64,000 bases of DNA from Alienimonas californiensis. Its GTDB lineage: Bacteria > Planctomycetota > Planctomycetia > Planctomycetales > Planctomycetaceae. The DNA lies in the NCBI RefSeq assembly GCF_007743815.1, contig NZ_CP036265.1:4048823-4112822 (forward strand). Reading direction: 5' to 3'. Below, in pieces: positions 36,807 to 46,115 of this stretch (position 1 is its first letter; each line of letters starts with the position of its first letter). A program made the translations under genes and the position numbers. The notes under the pieces were generated by a model. It ran no database searches. It had not been told where the DNA came from and was given only the letters and a program-made list of their open reading frames with translations.

Positions 36807-38234
36807 TCAGGCGAGCGCCTCCTGAACGACGCGCCCGTGCACGTCGGTCAGCCGGAAGCGACGGCCCTGATAGCGATAGGTGAGGCGCTCGTGGTCGAGG
36901 CCGAGCAGATGCAGCAGGGTGGCGTGCAGGTCGTGCACATGCACGCCGCCCTCGGTCACGTTGTAGCTGAACTCGTCCGTGGCGCCGTGGACGTGGCCGG
37001 GCTTCACCCCGCCGCCGGCCAGCCACATCGTGAAGCAGCGGGGGTGATGGTCCCGGCCGAAGCCTTCCGGCGTCAGTTTGCCCTGCGAATAGCAGGTCCG
37101 GCCGAACTCGCCGCCCCAGACGACCAGCGTGTCCTCGAGCAGGCCCCGCTGCTTGAGGTCCGTCAGCAGACCGGCGGTCGGTTGGTCGGTCTTGCGGCAG
37201 GAGGCGCGAATCTGGCCCGGCAAACTGCCGTGATGGTCCCAGCCGGGCTGGTAGAGCTGAATGAACCGCACGCCCCGCTCCGCCAGCCGCCGGGCCCGCA
37301 GGCAGTTGGCGGCGTAGGTGCCGGGGACGTGCACCTCGTCCCCGTACAGGGCCAACGTGGCGGCGGTCTCCTGCGAGACGTCCGTCGCCTCCGGGATGGA
37401 GGTCTGCATGCGGAAGGCCATCTCGTACTGGGCGATGTGCGTCTCCAGCGTCGGGTCCGCGGTCCGTTCCAGCCGCAGCCGGTTCAGGTCCTGCACATGA
37501 TCCAGCACGTTCCGCCGGGCGGCGCGATCGACGCCGGGCGGGCTGTTCAGATAGAGCACGGCGTCCTTGGAGGACTCCAACTGCACGCCGTCGTATTTGC
37601 CGGGGAGAAAGCCGCTGCCCCACAACCCGGAGGCCAGCGGCTGCCCGCTGCGGTCCTTCGAGACCATCACCACGAACGCCGGCAAATCCTCGTTCGTGCT
37701 GCCGAGGCCGTACCACAGCCACGCCCCGGCGCTGGGGCGGCCGGGGAACTGCGAGCCGGTCTGCATCAGGGTCACGCCGGGGCCGTGGTTGATGGCCTCC
37801 GTGTGCACCGCCTTGAGCACGCAGAGTTCGTCCGCCAGCTTGGCCGTGTGGGGGAGCAGTTCGCTCATCCACTGGCCGCTCTCGCCGTGGCGGGCGAAGG
37901 CAAAGGGAGAGCCGACCATCGGCAGGCTCGCCTGGTGGGCGCTCATCCCGGTCAGTCGCTGCCCGGCCCGCACGGACGCCGGCAGTTCCTCCCCGTGCCG
38001 GGCGGCGAGCGCCGGTTTCGGGTCGAACAGGTCGATCTGCGACGGCGCCCCGGACTGGAACAGAAAGATCACCCGCTTCGCCCGCGGTGCGAAGTGAGCC
38101 GCGGCCGACTCCGCCGCGGCGGCCTGCGGGTTCAGCAGCGTGCCCAGCGCCATCCCGCCGAGGCCGAAGCCGAAGCGGTTCAACACGTCCCGCCGGCTGG
38201 GTCGAAACGAGGGAGAGGGGGCGTCGATCGTCAC
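36807..38234 (-). CDS. DUF1501 family protein with Tat signal
   Basis: This 475-residue protein belongs to a family expanded in Planctomycetes and related to alkaline phosphatase/sulfatase folds. The N-terminus has a twin-arginine signal (SRRDVLNRFGFGLGGMALG), so it is exported folded. Then come IFLFQSGAPSQIDLFDPKP, MQTGSQFPGRPSAGAWL, RFIQLYQPGWDHHG and VWGGEFGRTCYSQG with GRDHHPRCFTMWLAGGG. The start is a GTG that overlaps the stop of the PSD1 gene (GTGA), so the two are translationally coupled. They are usually found as a pair. Their biochemical role is unknown; polysaccharide degradation at the cell surface is the usual suggestion. Confidence 0.93.
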   Translation of the reverse strand: MTIDAPSPSFRPSRRDVLNRFGFGLGGMALGTLLNPQAAAAESAAAHFAPRAKRVIFLFQSGAPSQIDLFDPKPALAARHGEELPASVRAGQRLTGMSAHQASLPMVGSPFAFARHGESGQWMSELLPHTAKLADELCVLKAVHTEAINHGPGVTLMQTGSQFPGRPSAGAWLWYGLGSTNEDLPAFVVMVSKDRSGQPLASGLWGSGFLPGKYDGVQLESSKDAVLYLNSPPGVDRAARRNVLDHVQDLNRLRLERTADPTLETHIAQYEMAFRMQTSIPEATDVSQETAATLALYGDEVHVPGTYAANCLRARRLAERGVRFIQLYQPGWDHHGSLPGQIRASCRKTDQPTAGLLTDLKQRGLLEDTLVVWGGEFGRTCYSQGKLTPEGFGRDHHPRCFTMWLAGGGVKPGHVHGATDEFSYNVTEGGVHVHDLHATLLHLLGLDHERLTYRYQGRRFRLTDVHGRVVQEALA

Positions 38235-41200
38235 GGTCGCCTCGCGCTTTCGTCCAGGTTGAGCAGGCCGTTGACCAGCGCCGTCAGCGCCGCGTGCCGG
38301 GCCGGCGGCAGATCCGCCGACCGCGGAGCGGCACCGACGTTCAGCAGTTCCTCCGCCGCGGCCGGGTCGGCGGCGTAGCGGGCCTGTTGGTCCTCGAACA
38401 GATCGTGCAGCACCGTGGCCTCCGCGTCGGTCGGCACGCGGCTGGTGAGCGTGCGGAACGCCGCGGCCGCGGCGGCGTCCGTGTCGTCGCCGTGCTCCCG
38501 CAGCAACCGCCCGGCGAATACGCGGGAGGCCTCGACGAACTGCGTGCCGTTCAGCAGGACGAGCGCCTGCAACGGGGATTGGACCACGTCCCGCCGCAGT
38601 CGGCAGACCTCCCGCCGGCCGGAGTTCATCGCCAGCATCACCGGGGCCGGGGCGGTGCGTTTCCAGAAGGTGTACAGGCTGCGGCGGTAGAGCCCGGGGC
38701 CGTCGTCGGGTTGGAGCGGCGTGTAGGCCAGGGCCAGGTCGTAGGGCTTCGCGGGCGGCCCGCCGACGCGGCGCTCCAGCAGCCCGCTGACGGCGAGGGC
38801 GTTGTCGCGGATCATTTCCGCCGACAGCCGGTCCCCGCTCGCTCGGGTTAGCCAGACGTTCTCCGGGTCGCGGTCGCGGCTCTCGGGGGAGACGACGCTG
38901 TCCTGGGCGTAGGTCGCCGAGAGGGCCATCGTCCGCAGTAACCGCCGCACGTCCCAGCCGTGTTCCACGAAGTCGCGGGCCAGCCAATCCAGCAGTTCCG
39001 GGTGCGAGGGCGGCTCGCCCTGATTGCCGAAGTCCTCCGGCGTGCTGACCAGCCCGCGGCCGAACATCAGTTGCCAATACCGATTGACCGCCACCCGGGC
39101 CGTCAGCGGGTGGTCCGGCTCGGTCAGCCAGCGGGCCAGCCCGAGCCGGTTCCGCGGGGCGTCCGCCGGGAAGGGGGGCAGGGCGGAGGGGGTGTCCGCC
39201 GCGATCGCCTCCCCCGGTTGGTCGTAGGCCCCGCGGTTCAACAGGAACGCCGACGCCGGCCCCTCCTGCTCCCGCATCACCGTGATCGCCGGCGTGGCGT
39301 CGACCGCCGCCCCCAATCGCTGCCGGGCCGCGGTCAGGGCCGTCTGGGCTTCGCGGCTCGGTTCGTGGGCCGTGGCGAGGAAGAACTCTCGCAGGGCGGA
39401 CCGCTGGTCGTCGCTCAGTTCTTCCGTCGGCGTGGCGAACAGCGGCTCGACCGCCGCCGGGTCAAACAGCCCCCGCACCTCGAGCGGCGACAGCGTGCGG
39501 TCGTACAGGCGGAACTCGTCCACCGCCCCGTCCTTGAAGCCGCGGTCGCGGTAGCGGGAGCCGATCGCCAGATCGGGATAGCCGCCGCTCCATTGCGTGA
39601 TCGTGCGGGTCAGGCGGTCGGCCGTGACGACGGTCTCCGCAGGCTCGCCGTTGAGGAACAACCGCAGCCCGGCGGCCCGGCTGGAGCCGTCGTAGGTCAC
39701 GGCGACGTGCGTCCAACGATCGACCGTCAGCGGCTTGGTCGTCTCTAGGCCGATCGCGTCGCCGGGCCAGAAGTGGGCCAGCCGCACGGCGAGTCGATCG
39801 CCCCGCTTCGTCAGCTCGTAGCCGATCGACCCCGCGTCGTCCCAGCCGCGGGAGCGGCGGACGATCACCGCCCGCTCCGTCAGTTCCGTCGGCCTGATCC
39901 AGAGAGCGAAGGAGAACGGCTGGTGCCGCTCGAAATGTCCGGCGCCCGGCAGCACGACGGCGTCGTCGCCGGTCAGTTCCAGCGCCCGGCCGACGCGGCC
40001 GTCGACCAGTCGATTCGCCCGGGGCGTCACCGCCGGCTGGCCCGCCGGGTTCGACAGCCCGGCCGCTTCTGCGGGGTTGAGCTTCCCACCGGAGTCGCTC
40101 ACGGCCTGCTCGGCGGCCACCTCTGCGAACGCTTCGAACGACAGGCTGGCGGCGGGTTCGACGGTCGGCAGCCGGTCCGGACGCGCGGCGAGCCACGCCG
40201 CGAACTCACCGTCGGCGTCGGCCCAAACTCGGTCCAGTCTGGTTTCCAGATCCGCGACGGCGGCCCGGGCGGCGTGAATCTCCGCGGCCTGCTCCGCCGT
40301 CGTCCAGTTCATCGCCGGGGTGGGGACGGCGGCGGTGAAGAACGAAATCAGCCCCCGCTCCGCCACGTTGCCGAAGTACGCCGACAGGGCGTAGTAGTCC
40401 CGCTGCGTGATCGGGTCGTACTTGTGGTCGTGACAGCGGGCGCACTCCATCGTCAGCCCGAGGAACGCCGCGGCGGCGGTGTGCGTGCGGTCGGCGACGT
40501 TCTCAACGCGGAACTCCTCCGGCGGCGAGCCGCCCTCCTTCTTGTGCGAGTGCAGCCGGTTGAACGCCGTCGCGAGCTGCTGGTCGGGCGTCGCGTCCGG
40601 CAGCAGGTCCCCGGCGAGCTGCTCCGTGAGGAATCGGTCGTAGGGCGAGTTGTCGCGGAACGACCGCAGGACCCAGTCGCGGTAGGGCCAGACGAACCGC
40701 TCGTCGTCCCGCTGATAGCCATAGGAATCGGAGTAGCGAGCCACGTCCAGCCACTCCGCCGTCAGCCGTTCGGCGTGGGCGTCGCTGGCGAGCAGTCGAT
40801 CGACCGCCGCGGTCCTGGCGGCGTCCGGTTCTTCAGCGAAGGCGGCGAGAAACGCGTCCAGCTCCGCCAACGTCGGCGGCAGCCCGGTCAGATCGAACGT
40901 GACCCGTCGCAGCCACGCCTCCGGCGGCGCGGGCGGCGTCGGCGTCAGCCCCCGGGACGAGTGTTCCTCGGCGACGAAGCGATCCAGCGGCGAAACCGCC
41001 CATCCGGCGCCCGCCTCGGGCGCTGCCACGGCGGCGGGCAGCGGTTTGAAGGACCAGTGGGCGTCGAACGGGGCACCGGCTTCGATCCAGCGGTCCAGCA
41101 CGGCCCGCTCCGCGTCCGTCAGCGTGCGGTTCGAGTCCGGCGGCGGCATCTTCGACCAGTCGTCGGCGTGAATGCGGGCGTGCAGTTCGCTGCCGGCGAG

Positions 41201-41431
41201 GTCGCCCGGGGCGACGCCGACGTACCCGCCGAGGTCGGCGAGGGCGTTCTCCCGGGTGTCGAGCCGAAACGGCGACGCCTGATTCGCGGCGTCCGGGCCG
41301 TGACAGTGGAAGCACCGATCCGACAGGATCGGCCGCACGTCCCGGTTGAAGGAGATCGGCCGCTCCCCCGCTCCCGCGGCGGAGACGAACAGCGTCAGAG
41401 CGGCCACGATGGCGGACGGCGCCTGCGGCAT
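38231..41431 (-). CDS. PSD1-type protein: planctomycete cytochrome C, DUF1549, LamG-like, DUF1553
   Basis: This very large exported protein has 1066 residues. After a signal peptide (SAIVAALTLFVSAAGAGE) comes the planctomycete cytochrome C (PSCyt1) domain, with the haem motif CFHCH. DUF1549 follows (LDRFVAEEHSSRGLTPTP and the SYGYQRDDERFVWPYRDWV stretch). Residues ~450-670 look like a LamG/concanavalin-type sugar-binding sandwich. DUF1553 closes the protein (RLGLARWLTEPDHPLTARVAVNRYWQ, GLVSTPEDFGNQGEPPSHPELLDWLA). It probably binds glycans and takes part in electron transfer with its DUF1501 partner. I chose MPQAPSAIV as the start because it places the signal at the N-terminus. Confidence 0.93.
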   Translation of the reverse strand: MPQAPSAIVAALTLFVSAAGAGERPISFNRDVRPILSDRCFHCHGPDAANQASPFRLDTRENALADLGGYVGVAPGDLAGSELHARIHADDWSKMPPPDSNRTLTDAERAVLDRWIEAGAPFDAHWSFKPLPAAVAAPEAGAGWAVSPLDRFVAEEHSSRGLTPTPPAPPEAWLRRVTFDLTGLPPTLAELDAFLAAFAEEPDAARTAAVDRLLASDAHAERLTAEWLDVARYSDSYGYQRDDERFVWPYRDWVLRSFRDNSPYDRFLTEQLAGDLLPDATPDQQLATAFNRLHSHKKEGGSPPEEFRVENVADRTHTAAAAFLGLTMECARCHDHKYDPITQRDYYALSAYFGNVAERGLISFFTAAVPTPAMNWTTAEQAAEIHAARAAVADLETRLDRVWADADGEFAAWLAARPDRLPTVEPAASLSFEAFAEVAAEQAVSDSGGKLNPAEAAGLSNPAGQPAVTPRANRLVDGRVGRALELTGDDAVVLPGAGHFERHQPFSFALWIRPTELTERAVIVRRSRGWDDAGSIGYELTKRGDRLAVRLAHFWPGDAIGLETTKPLTVDRWTHVAVTYDGSSRAAGLRLFLNGEPAETVVTADRLTRTITQWSGGYPDLAIGSRYRDRGFKDGAVDEFRLYDRTLSPLEVRGLFDPAAVEPLFATPTEELSDDQRSALREFFLATAHEPSREAQTALTAARQRLGAAVDATPAITVMREQEGPASAFLLNRGAYDQPGEAIAADTPSALPPFPADAPRNRLGLARWLTEPDHPLTARVAVNRYWQLMFGRGLVSTPEDFGNQGEPPSHPELLDWLARDFVEHGWDVRRLLRTMALSATYAQDSVVSPESRDRDPENVWLTRASGDRLSAEMIRDNALAVSGLLERRVGGPPAKPYDLALAYTPLQPDDGPGLYRRSLYTFWKRTAPAPVMLAMNSGRREVCRLRRDVVQSPLQALVLLNGTQFVEASRVFAGRLLREHGDDTDAAAAAAFRTLTSRVPTDAEATVLHDLFEDQQARYAADPAAAEELLNVGAAPRSADLPPARHAALTALVNGLLNLDESARRP

Positions 41432-41564
41432 GACGGTGTTTCGCTGAGAGAAACGGGACCCGGCGGCGACTCCGCCGCGTCCCATCCTATTCGGGATCGG
41501 ACCTGATCGGCGAACGCATCGGGCGAGGCCGGTCGATCGCCGCGCCGTCGGCGGACCGGTTGCC

Positions 41565-43280
41565 TCAGGGATCGAGGGAGACGGCGCCCGGTTCGATGTC
41601 GCCCGTGGGCGGCTCCGGCTCCGCCGCTGCCGCGGATCGTCGGGCGTTCCGTTTCCGCATCCAGAGCCGCAGGTGGACCGCCAGGCGCTGGCCGACGGCC
41701 TTCTCGTCCCCGGCGATCGAGTCGACGCCGGCGGCGGTGAAGGCGTCTTCGTGCACCTGATAACGGCTGCGGACGATGATGTGAGCCTGCGGGGCCGCGG
41801 CCCGGACCCGCTGAATAATCATCAGCGCGTCGGTGTGGTGCGGGATCGTGATGACGACCGCCTCGCAGTTGTGCAGCCCGGCGTGGTCGAAGACCTCCGC
41901 CTGCGTCGCGTCGCCCAGATCCGCCGCGAACCCCAGCCGCCGGGCGTCCCAGACGCTGTGCTGGTTCAGGTCGAGAACCGTCGTTCGCACGCCGCGGTCG
42001 ATCAGCGGCCCGGCGGCAATGCGGCCGGCGGGGCCGAAGCCGATAATCGCCACCTCCGGCGGCAGAGGCTCGTCCGCCGAGGCGTCGAAGTCTGGAGAGC
42101 GGTCGCCCAGCAGCCCGGCGACGAAGTTTCCGAACTGCGGGGCGGCGGGCGCCAGAAAGGCGCTGGCGAAGAACGAGACGATCGCCGCCGAGACCACCAG
42201 CGAATACATCTCCGCCGAAACCACCCCGCCGCTCCGGCCGACGCTGCCGAGCACGAAGGCGAACTCGCCCACCTGGGCCAGCGCCAGCCCGGTCGCGGCC
42301 GCGGTGCGGTTCGTTTGGCCGAAGGCCCGGAAGATCGCCCAGACAATTGCCAGTTTGCCGACCGTCAACGCCGCCACGACCGCGGCGACGACGTACCAGT
42401 TCGACAGAATCCAGATCGGGTCGGCGACCATCCCGGCCGAGCCGAAGAACAGCGTCAGCAGAATGACCTGCAACGGCGAGATGTCCGCACGGATCTGCGT
42501 GGCGAAGTCGCTGCTGCCCAGCATCATCCCCGCGACGAAGGCCCCCAACGCCGGGGAGATGCCCGCGGCGTGGGAGATCCAGGCGGCCCCGAGCCCCGCG
42601 ACGGCGGCGAAGCCGACGGTCAGTTCCCGGTTCTGCCGCAGCGTGAGCTGGCCGAGCGCCCAGACGGCCACCGACGTCAGCACGTACAGGGTCGCCGTCA
42701 GACCGCCCGCGACGAGGAACAGGCGCCCCACCTCCTCGCCAATCTCCCGGAGGCTCCCGCCGGCGCCGAGGACGGTCATCAGCAGGGCGAGCGGCACCAC
42801 GGCCATGTCCTGCGTCAGCAACACGCCCAACGAGTTACGGCCGTGCGGCATATCGATCTGGCCGCGTTCCATCAGGATCCGCAGCACCACCGCCGTGCTG
42901 CTGGGAGCGACCATCGCTCCGAAGGCGACCGCCGCCGCGACCGACGGACTGAAGGCGTACGCGGCCGCGGCGGTGACGAGGACCGTCACGACCACCTGGA
43001 CCGCCCCGCCCAATAGCGGCTTCGGCCCGAGCTTCCGCAGCCGGGCGACGGAGAACTCCAGTCCCAGGCTGAACAGCAGCAGCGCGACGCCCAACTCGGC
43101 GACCGCTTCGATCTCATGCTGCGAGGTGACGGCCCCGACGCTGCCCGGCCCGCCCAGCAGCATGCCGGCGAGCAGGTAGCCGACGATCGGGCTCTGTCCA
43201 AACCGTGCGAAGATCCCGCCGACCAGCAGCGAGCCCGCCAGCAGCACGACGATATCCCTCAGCAGCAACCAGAGGTCCAC
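41565..43280 (-). CDS. KefB-type cation:proton antiporter with RCK (TrkA-N) domain
   Basis: This CPA2-family integral membrane antiporter has 571 residues. About 12 membrane helices (starting LLLRDIVVLLAGSLLVGGIF) make up the Na/H-exchanger domain, with GLEFSVARLRKLGPK and the MVAPSSTAVVL segment. From residue ~405 a cytoplasmic NAD-binding TrkA-N domain follows (AIIGFGPAGRIAAGPLIDRG). It likely exchanges K+ or Na+ for protons under redox or ligand control. It is a single gene bounded upstream by the terminator at 43398. Confidence 0.92.
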   Translation of the reverse strand: MDLWLLLRDIVVLLAGSLLVGGIFARFGQSPIVGYLLAGMLLGGPGSVGAVTSQHEIEAVAELGVALLLFSLGLEFSVARLRKLGPKPLLGGAVQVVVTVLVTAAAAYAFSPSVAAAVAFGAMVAPSSTAVVLRILMERGQIDMPHGRNSLGVLLTQDMAVVPLALLMTVLGAGGSLREIGEEVGRLFLVAGGLTATLYVLTSVAVWALGQLTLRQNRELTVGFAAVAGLGAAWISHAAGISPALGAFVAGMMLGSSDFATQIRADISPLQVILLTLFFGSAGMVADPIWILSNWYVVAAVVAALTVGKLAIVWAIFRAFGQTNRTAAATGLALAQVGEFAFVLGSVGRSGGVVSAEMYSLVVSAAIVSFFASAFLAPAAPQFGNFVAGLLGDRSPDFDASADEPLPPEVAIIGFGPAGRIAAGPLIDRGVRTTVLDLNQHSVWDARRLGFAADLGDATQAEVFDHAGLHNCEAVVITIPHHTDALMIIQRVRAAAPQAHIIVRSRYQVHEDAFTAAGVDSIAGDEKAVGQRLAVHLRLWMRKRNARRSAAAAEPEPPTGDIEPGAVSLDP

Positions 43281-43397
43281 ACACGTCTTTCGCGAGTCGC
43301 GCGGCGAAGCCGCAGGGCGTTCCGGGGGAGTCTAAGCCCCGGACGCCGCGTCCGCCGTTTGCCGCGGCGTCGCATCCCGCGTCTCTTCAGAAATCCA

Positions 43398-43434
43398 AAA
43401 ACCCGCCCCCGCCGGGTCGGCGGGGGCGGGTTTT
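43398..43434 (-). terminator. Intrinsic terminator of the GGYS-rich protein gene
   Basis: A 16-bp perfect stem (43398-43413 with 43419-43434) with a 5-nt loop lies just past the stop at 43464. The stem ends in A/T pairs and the strand continues T-rich, so it should stop minus-strand transcription before the antiporter gene. It may also act weakly in the other direction. Confidence 0.85.
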
Positions 43435-43463
43435 AGGCGGGGCCGTGGGAGGCGGCGGACGGC

Positions 43464-43931
43464 TCAGTGATCGTCGTGGCGGTCGCGGCGGTCGCTGTGC
43501 CAGTCGTAGTGGCCCGGGATCACGTCGAGGTGATTGCCGTGCGGCACGACCATCGTGGGGTGGTAATCATAGTGCCCACTGCCGTGCCCGGAGCCGTGGT
43601 GCGAGTTCCCGAGGCCGTAGCCCGACTGCCCGTAGCCGCGGCCGAACTGGCTGCTCGAGCCGTAGCCGTAGCCGTTGTTGAAGCGGGACCGGCTGAAGCT
43701 CGACCCGTACCGCCCGGAGTTCCCGTAGAGGTTGGAGCGGCCGTAATTGCCGTAGTTCGATCCGTAGCTCGAGTTATAGCCGCCGCCGTAGCCGTTGCCG
43801 TACGTCGCGGCGACGCCGTTGCCGAGCGAGAGCTGGAAGGAGACCCGCGAACGATCGCCCGCGTCCGCCTGGGAGGAGCCGGCGACCAGTAGAGCGGCGG
43901 TCGCGGCGAGAGTGAGGGTCGAGCGGAGCAT
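43464..43931 (-). CDS. Exported Gly/Tyr/Ser/Asn-rich protein with a His-rich C-terminus
   Basis: This 155-residue protein has a clear signal peptide ([24 protein letters not shown], with the cleavage site near residue 24). A ~75-residue low-complexity region of GYG, NYG and SSYG units follows. The C-terminal segment YHPTMVVPHGNHLDVIPGHY is followed by alternating His/Asp/Arg to the end. The centre resembles structural or adhesive proteins, and the His-rich tail could bind metal. No catalytic family is recognised. I chose the start MLRSTLTL; the frame upstream covers the promoter region. Confidence 0.75.
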   Translation of the reverse strand: MLRSTLTLAATAALLVAGSSQADAGDRSRVSFQLSLGNGVAATYGNGYGGGYNSSYGSNYGNYGRSNLYGNSGRYGSSFSRSRFNNGYGYGSSSQFGRGYGQSGYGLGNSHHGSGHGSGHYDYHPTMVVPHGNHLDVIPGHYDWHSDRRDRHDDH

Positions 43932-44136
43932 TGTCGCGGTCCTGAAACGTTGGGAGTGGATCAACGCTCTATTGGGGTGCATTCGCTGTGCCATACGTCG
44001 CGCGCCAAGTTTCAGTCTGCGAACCCTGTCATCGCAGATGGGACGACGATCCACGATGTCGACGCAGAGTGTCGCGGATGGGATTGGATGTTGTCAGAGT
44101 GAGGTCATTATCACGGCGTATGTCTAGCCGAACCCC

Positions 44137-45279
44137 CTATGCCGTATTCAATGCGGAGACAATGTTCGTCCGGGCCGCGTGCCACGCGGGGATGACCCCG
44201 GCCAGCAGTCCCACCGCGGCGGAGACCCCCGCGGCGGTCAGCGCCAGCGACAGCGACGGGCGGAAGGCGATCGTCACCCCCTCCGCGCCTACGGCCAGCC
44301 CGCCGAACGCCAGGATTGCCGTCGCCGCGGCCGTGCCGACCAGACCGCCGAGCAGGCAAATCAGGAGGCTCTCGCAGACGACCAACCCGAACACCCGCGT
44401 CGGCCGCACGCCGAGGGTTTGCAGCACCGCGTGTTCCTTCACCCGGTCCTGCACGGCCATCACGGTCGTCGTGGCGACGAGCGCCAGCACCAGGCCCACG
44501 CAGGCGAAGCCGAGCCAGTGGGCGAAGCCGATCAGGTCCACCAGATCCGACAGCGTGCTCGCCTGGAAGGCCCCCTTGCGGCGGGTTGTCGTGGCGACGG
44601 GGCCGGCGGCGAGGGCAATGTCGATCTCGCGGGCCGTGGCGTCCGCGTCGGCATCCGGGGCGAGGGCGACCTCGTGCATCGTCACCAGCCCGGCGGCGTC
44701 GAGGCCGCGGGTGTACTGGAGGAACTCCAGGCTGGTGAACGCCACGTTCTCCTCCGCTGCGACCGGCGAGGCGAAGACCCCGGCCACCTGCACGCTGAGG
44801 TCGCCGATCGAAAACGTGTCCCCCACCGCCAGCCCCCGCCGCCGGGCCAGCGACCGGCCGACGATCGCCGCATCCCGCCGGCTCTCGAAGCTCGCCCAGT
44901 CGCCGGAGAGCAGCGTCAGTCCGCGGTTCTCCCGCAGTTGCTTCGGCGCCGCCCCGTTGAAAACGACGATGTCCAGGCTCGCCCGGCAGTTATTCGTCCA
45001 GACCTGCACCGGCATCACGTCCCGCACCCCGGACACCGCGCGAATCGTGCGGGCGTAGTCCTCCGGCAGCCGGCTGCTGGTCGGGCAGAAGCGGTTCTCC
45101 TGAAAGACGATCAGCGTGCGGTCGGCGTCCCCGCCGGCGGTCAGGCGGTTCAGACCCTCCTGCACGGAGGCGACGAAGCAGAACACGAACAACGCCACCG
45201 CCGCCCCGCCAGCAGTCAGAAAGGTGCGCATCCCGTGCCGCCACAGGCCTTTGAAGACGTAGGGGAGGAACTTGAACAT
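44137..45279 (-). CDS. FtsX-like ABC transporter permease (second of two)
   Basis: This 380-residue MacB/FtsX-type permease has an N-terminal membrane helix ([20 protein letters not shown]), a large extracytoplasmic domain (residues ~45-240) and three C-terminal helices starting near [19 protein letters not shown]. It is last in the transporter operon and pairs with the ATPase gene 60 bases upstream. Such permeases transmit mechanical force across the membrane and need not have a transport channel. Confidence 0.88.
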   Translation of the reverse strand: MFKFLPYVFKGLWRHGMRTFLTAGGAAVALFVFCFVASVQEGLNRLTAGGDADRTLIVFQENRFCPTSSRLPEDYARTIRAVSGVRDVMPVQVWTNNCRASLDIVVFNGAAPKQLRENRGLTLLSGDWASFESRRDAAIVGRSLARRRGLAVGDTFSIGDLSVQVAGVFASPVAAEENVAFTSLEFLQYTRGLDAAGLVTMHEVALAPDADADATAREIDIALAAGPVATTTRRKGAFQASTLSDLVDLIGFAHWLGFACVGLVLALVATTTVMAVQDRVKEHAVLQTLGVRPTRVFGLVVCESLLICLLGGLVGTAAATAILAFGGLAVGAEGVTIAFRPSLSLALTAAGVSAAVGLLAGVIPAWHAARTNIVSALNTA

Positions 45280-45339
45280 GGATTCGCAGGAGGGGGAGTT
45301 CGGTTCGCCGTCGCCGCTAGGCGGCGCGTGCTCGGGGGG

Positions 45340-46074
45340 TCACGCAGCGAGCGCGCCGCCTGCCGGCGACGGCGATGCGGGGCGGGCGTTGGATTTGGCG
45401 GGCAGTTCGACGATCTGCCCGCCGTCCAGCCGCAGCCGGCGGCCGGCGAGGTTCGCCACGGCGGCGTCGTGGGTCACCATCAGCAGCGTCATGCCCAGTT
45501 CCTCGTTCAACCGGACGAGCAGGGTCTGAATCTGTTCGCTGGTTGCGGCGTCGAGGCTGCCGGTGGGTTCGTCGGCGACGACGAGGGTGGGGTTCATCAC
45601 GATCGCCCGGGCGATGCCGACCCGCTGTTCCTGCCCGCCGGAGAGCTGTTTGGGCAGGTGATCCGCCCGGTCGGTCAGGCCGACCGCTTCCAGGGCCAAC
45701 TCGACCCGCTCCCGCCGCTGCGTCCGCGACAGCGAGGCCAGCAGGGTGGGCAGTTCGACGTTCTCGTAGGCCGTCAGCACCGGCACCAGGTTATGCGTCT
45801 GAAAAATGTAGCCGAGGTGGGCCGCCCGCCAGTCGGCCAGCTTGGTGCGGGACATCGCGGTGATCTCCGTCCCGGCGACGGTGATCGTGCCGGCGTCCGG
45901 CGGGTCGATGCCGGCGACGGCGTTCAGCAGCGTGCTCTTGCCGGTGCCGCTGGGACCCATCATGGAGACGAAGTCCCCCTGATGAATGTCCAGATCGACG
46001 CCGGCCAGCGGGGTGACGGTCTCGCCGCCCTTCTTGAAGGCCTTCTTCAGGCCGCGCACTTCGACTAACGCCAT
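45340..46074 (-). CDS. ABC transporter ATP-binding protein, LolD/MacB type
   Basis: This is a nucleotide-binding subunit of 244 residues. It has Walker A (GPSGTGKST), the Q loop ([19 protein letters not shown]), the signature [15 protein letters not shown], Walker B ([12 protein letters not shown]) and the H-loop (MTHDAAVA). The sequence after Walker B and its size fit the LolD/MacB group that works with FtsX-like permeases. Only one ATPase serves two permease genes in this operon, so a heterodimeric permease is plausible. Confidence 0.93.
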   Translation of the reverse strand: MALVEVRGLKKAFKKGGETVTPLAGVDLDIHQGDFVSMMGPSGTGKSTLLNAVAGIDPPDAGTITVAGTEITAMSRTKLADWRAAHLGYIFQTHNLVPVLTAYENVELPTLLASLSRTQRRERVELALEAVGLTDRADHLPKQLSGGQEQRVGIARAIVMNPTLVVADEPTGSLDAATSEQIQTLLVRLNEELGMTLLMVTHDAAVANLAGRRLRLDGGQIVELPAKSNARPASPSPAGGALAA

Positions 46075-46115
46075 GGACCTGCCTCGTGTGTGAATGGGGT
46101 GGGGGAACCGGCCGG

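Noticed and set aside
35565-41506. Long plus-strand frames opposite the Gfo/Idh/MocA, isomerase, DUF1501 and PSD1 genes.
   Set aside because: They are shadows of well-supported minus-strand genes and show only Arg/Gly/Val/Gln-rich translations.
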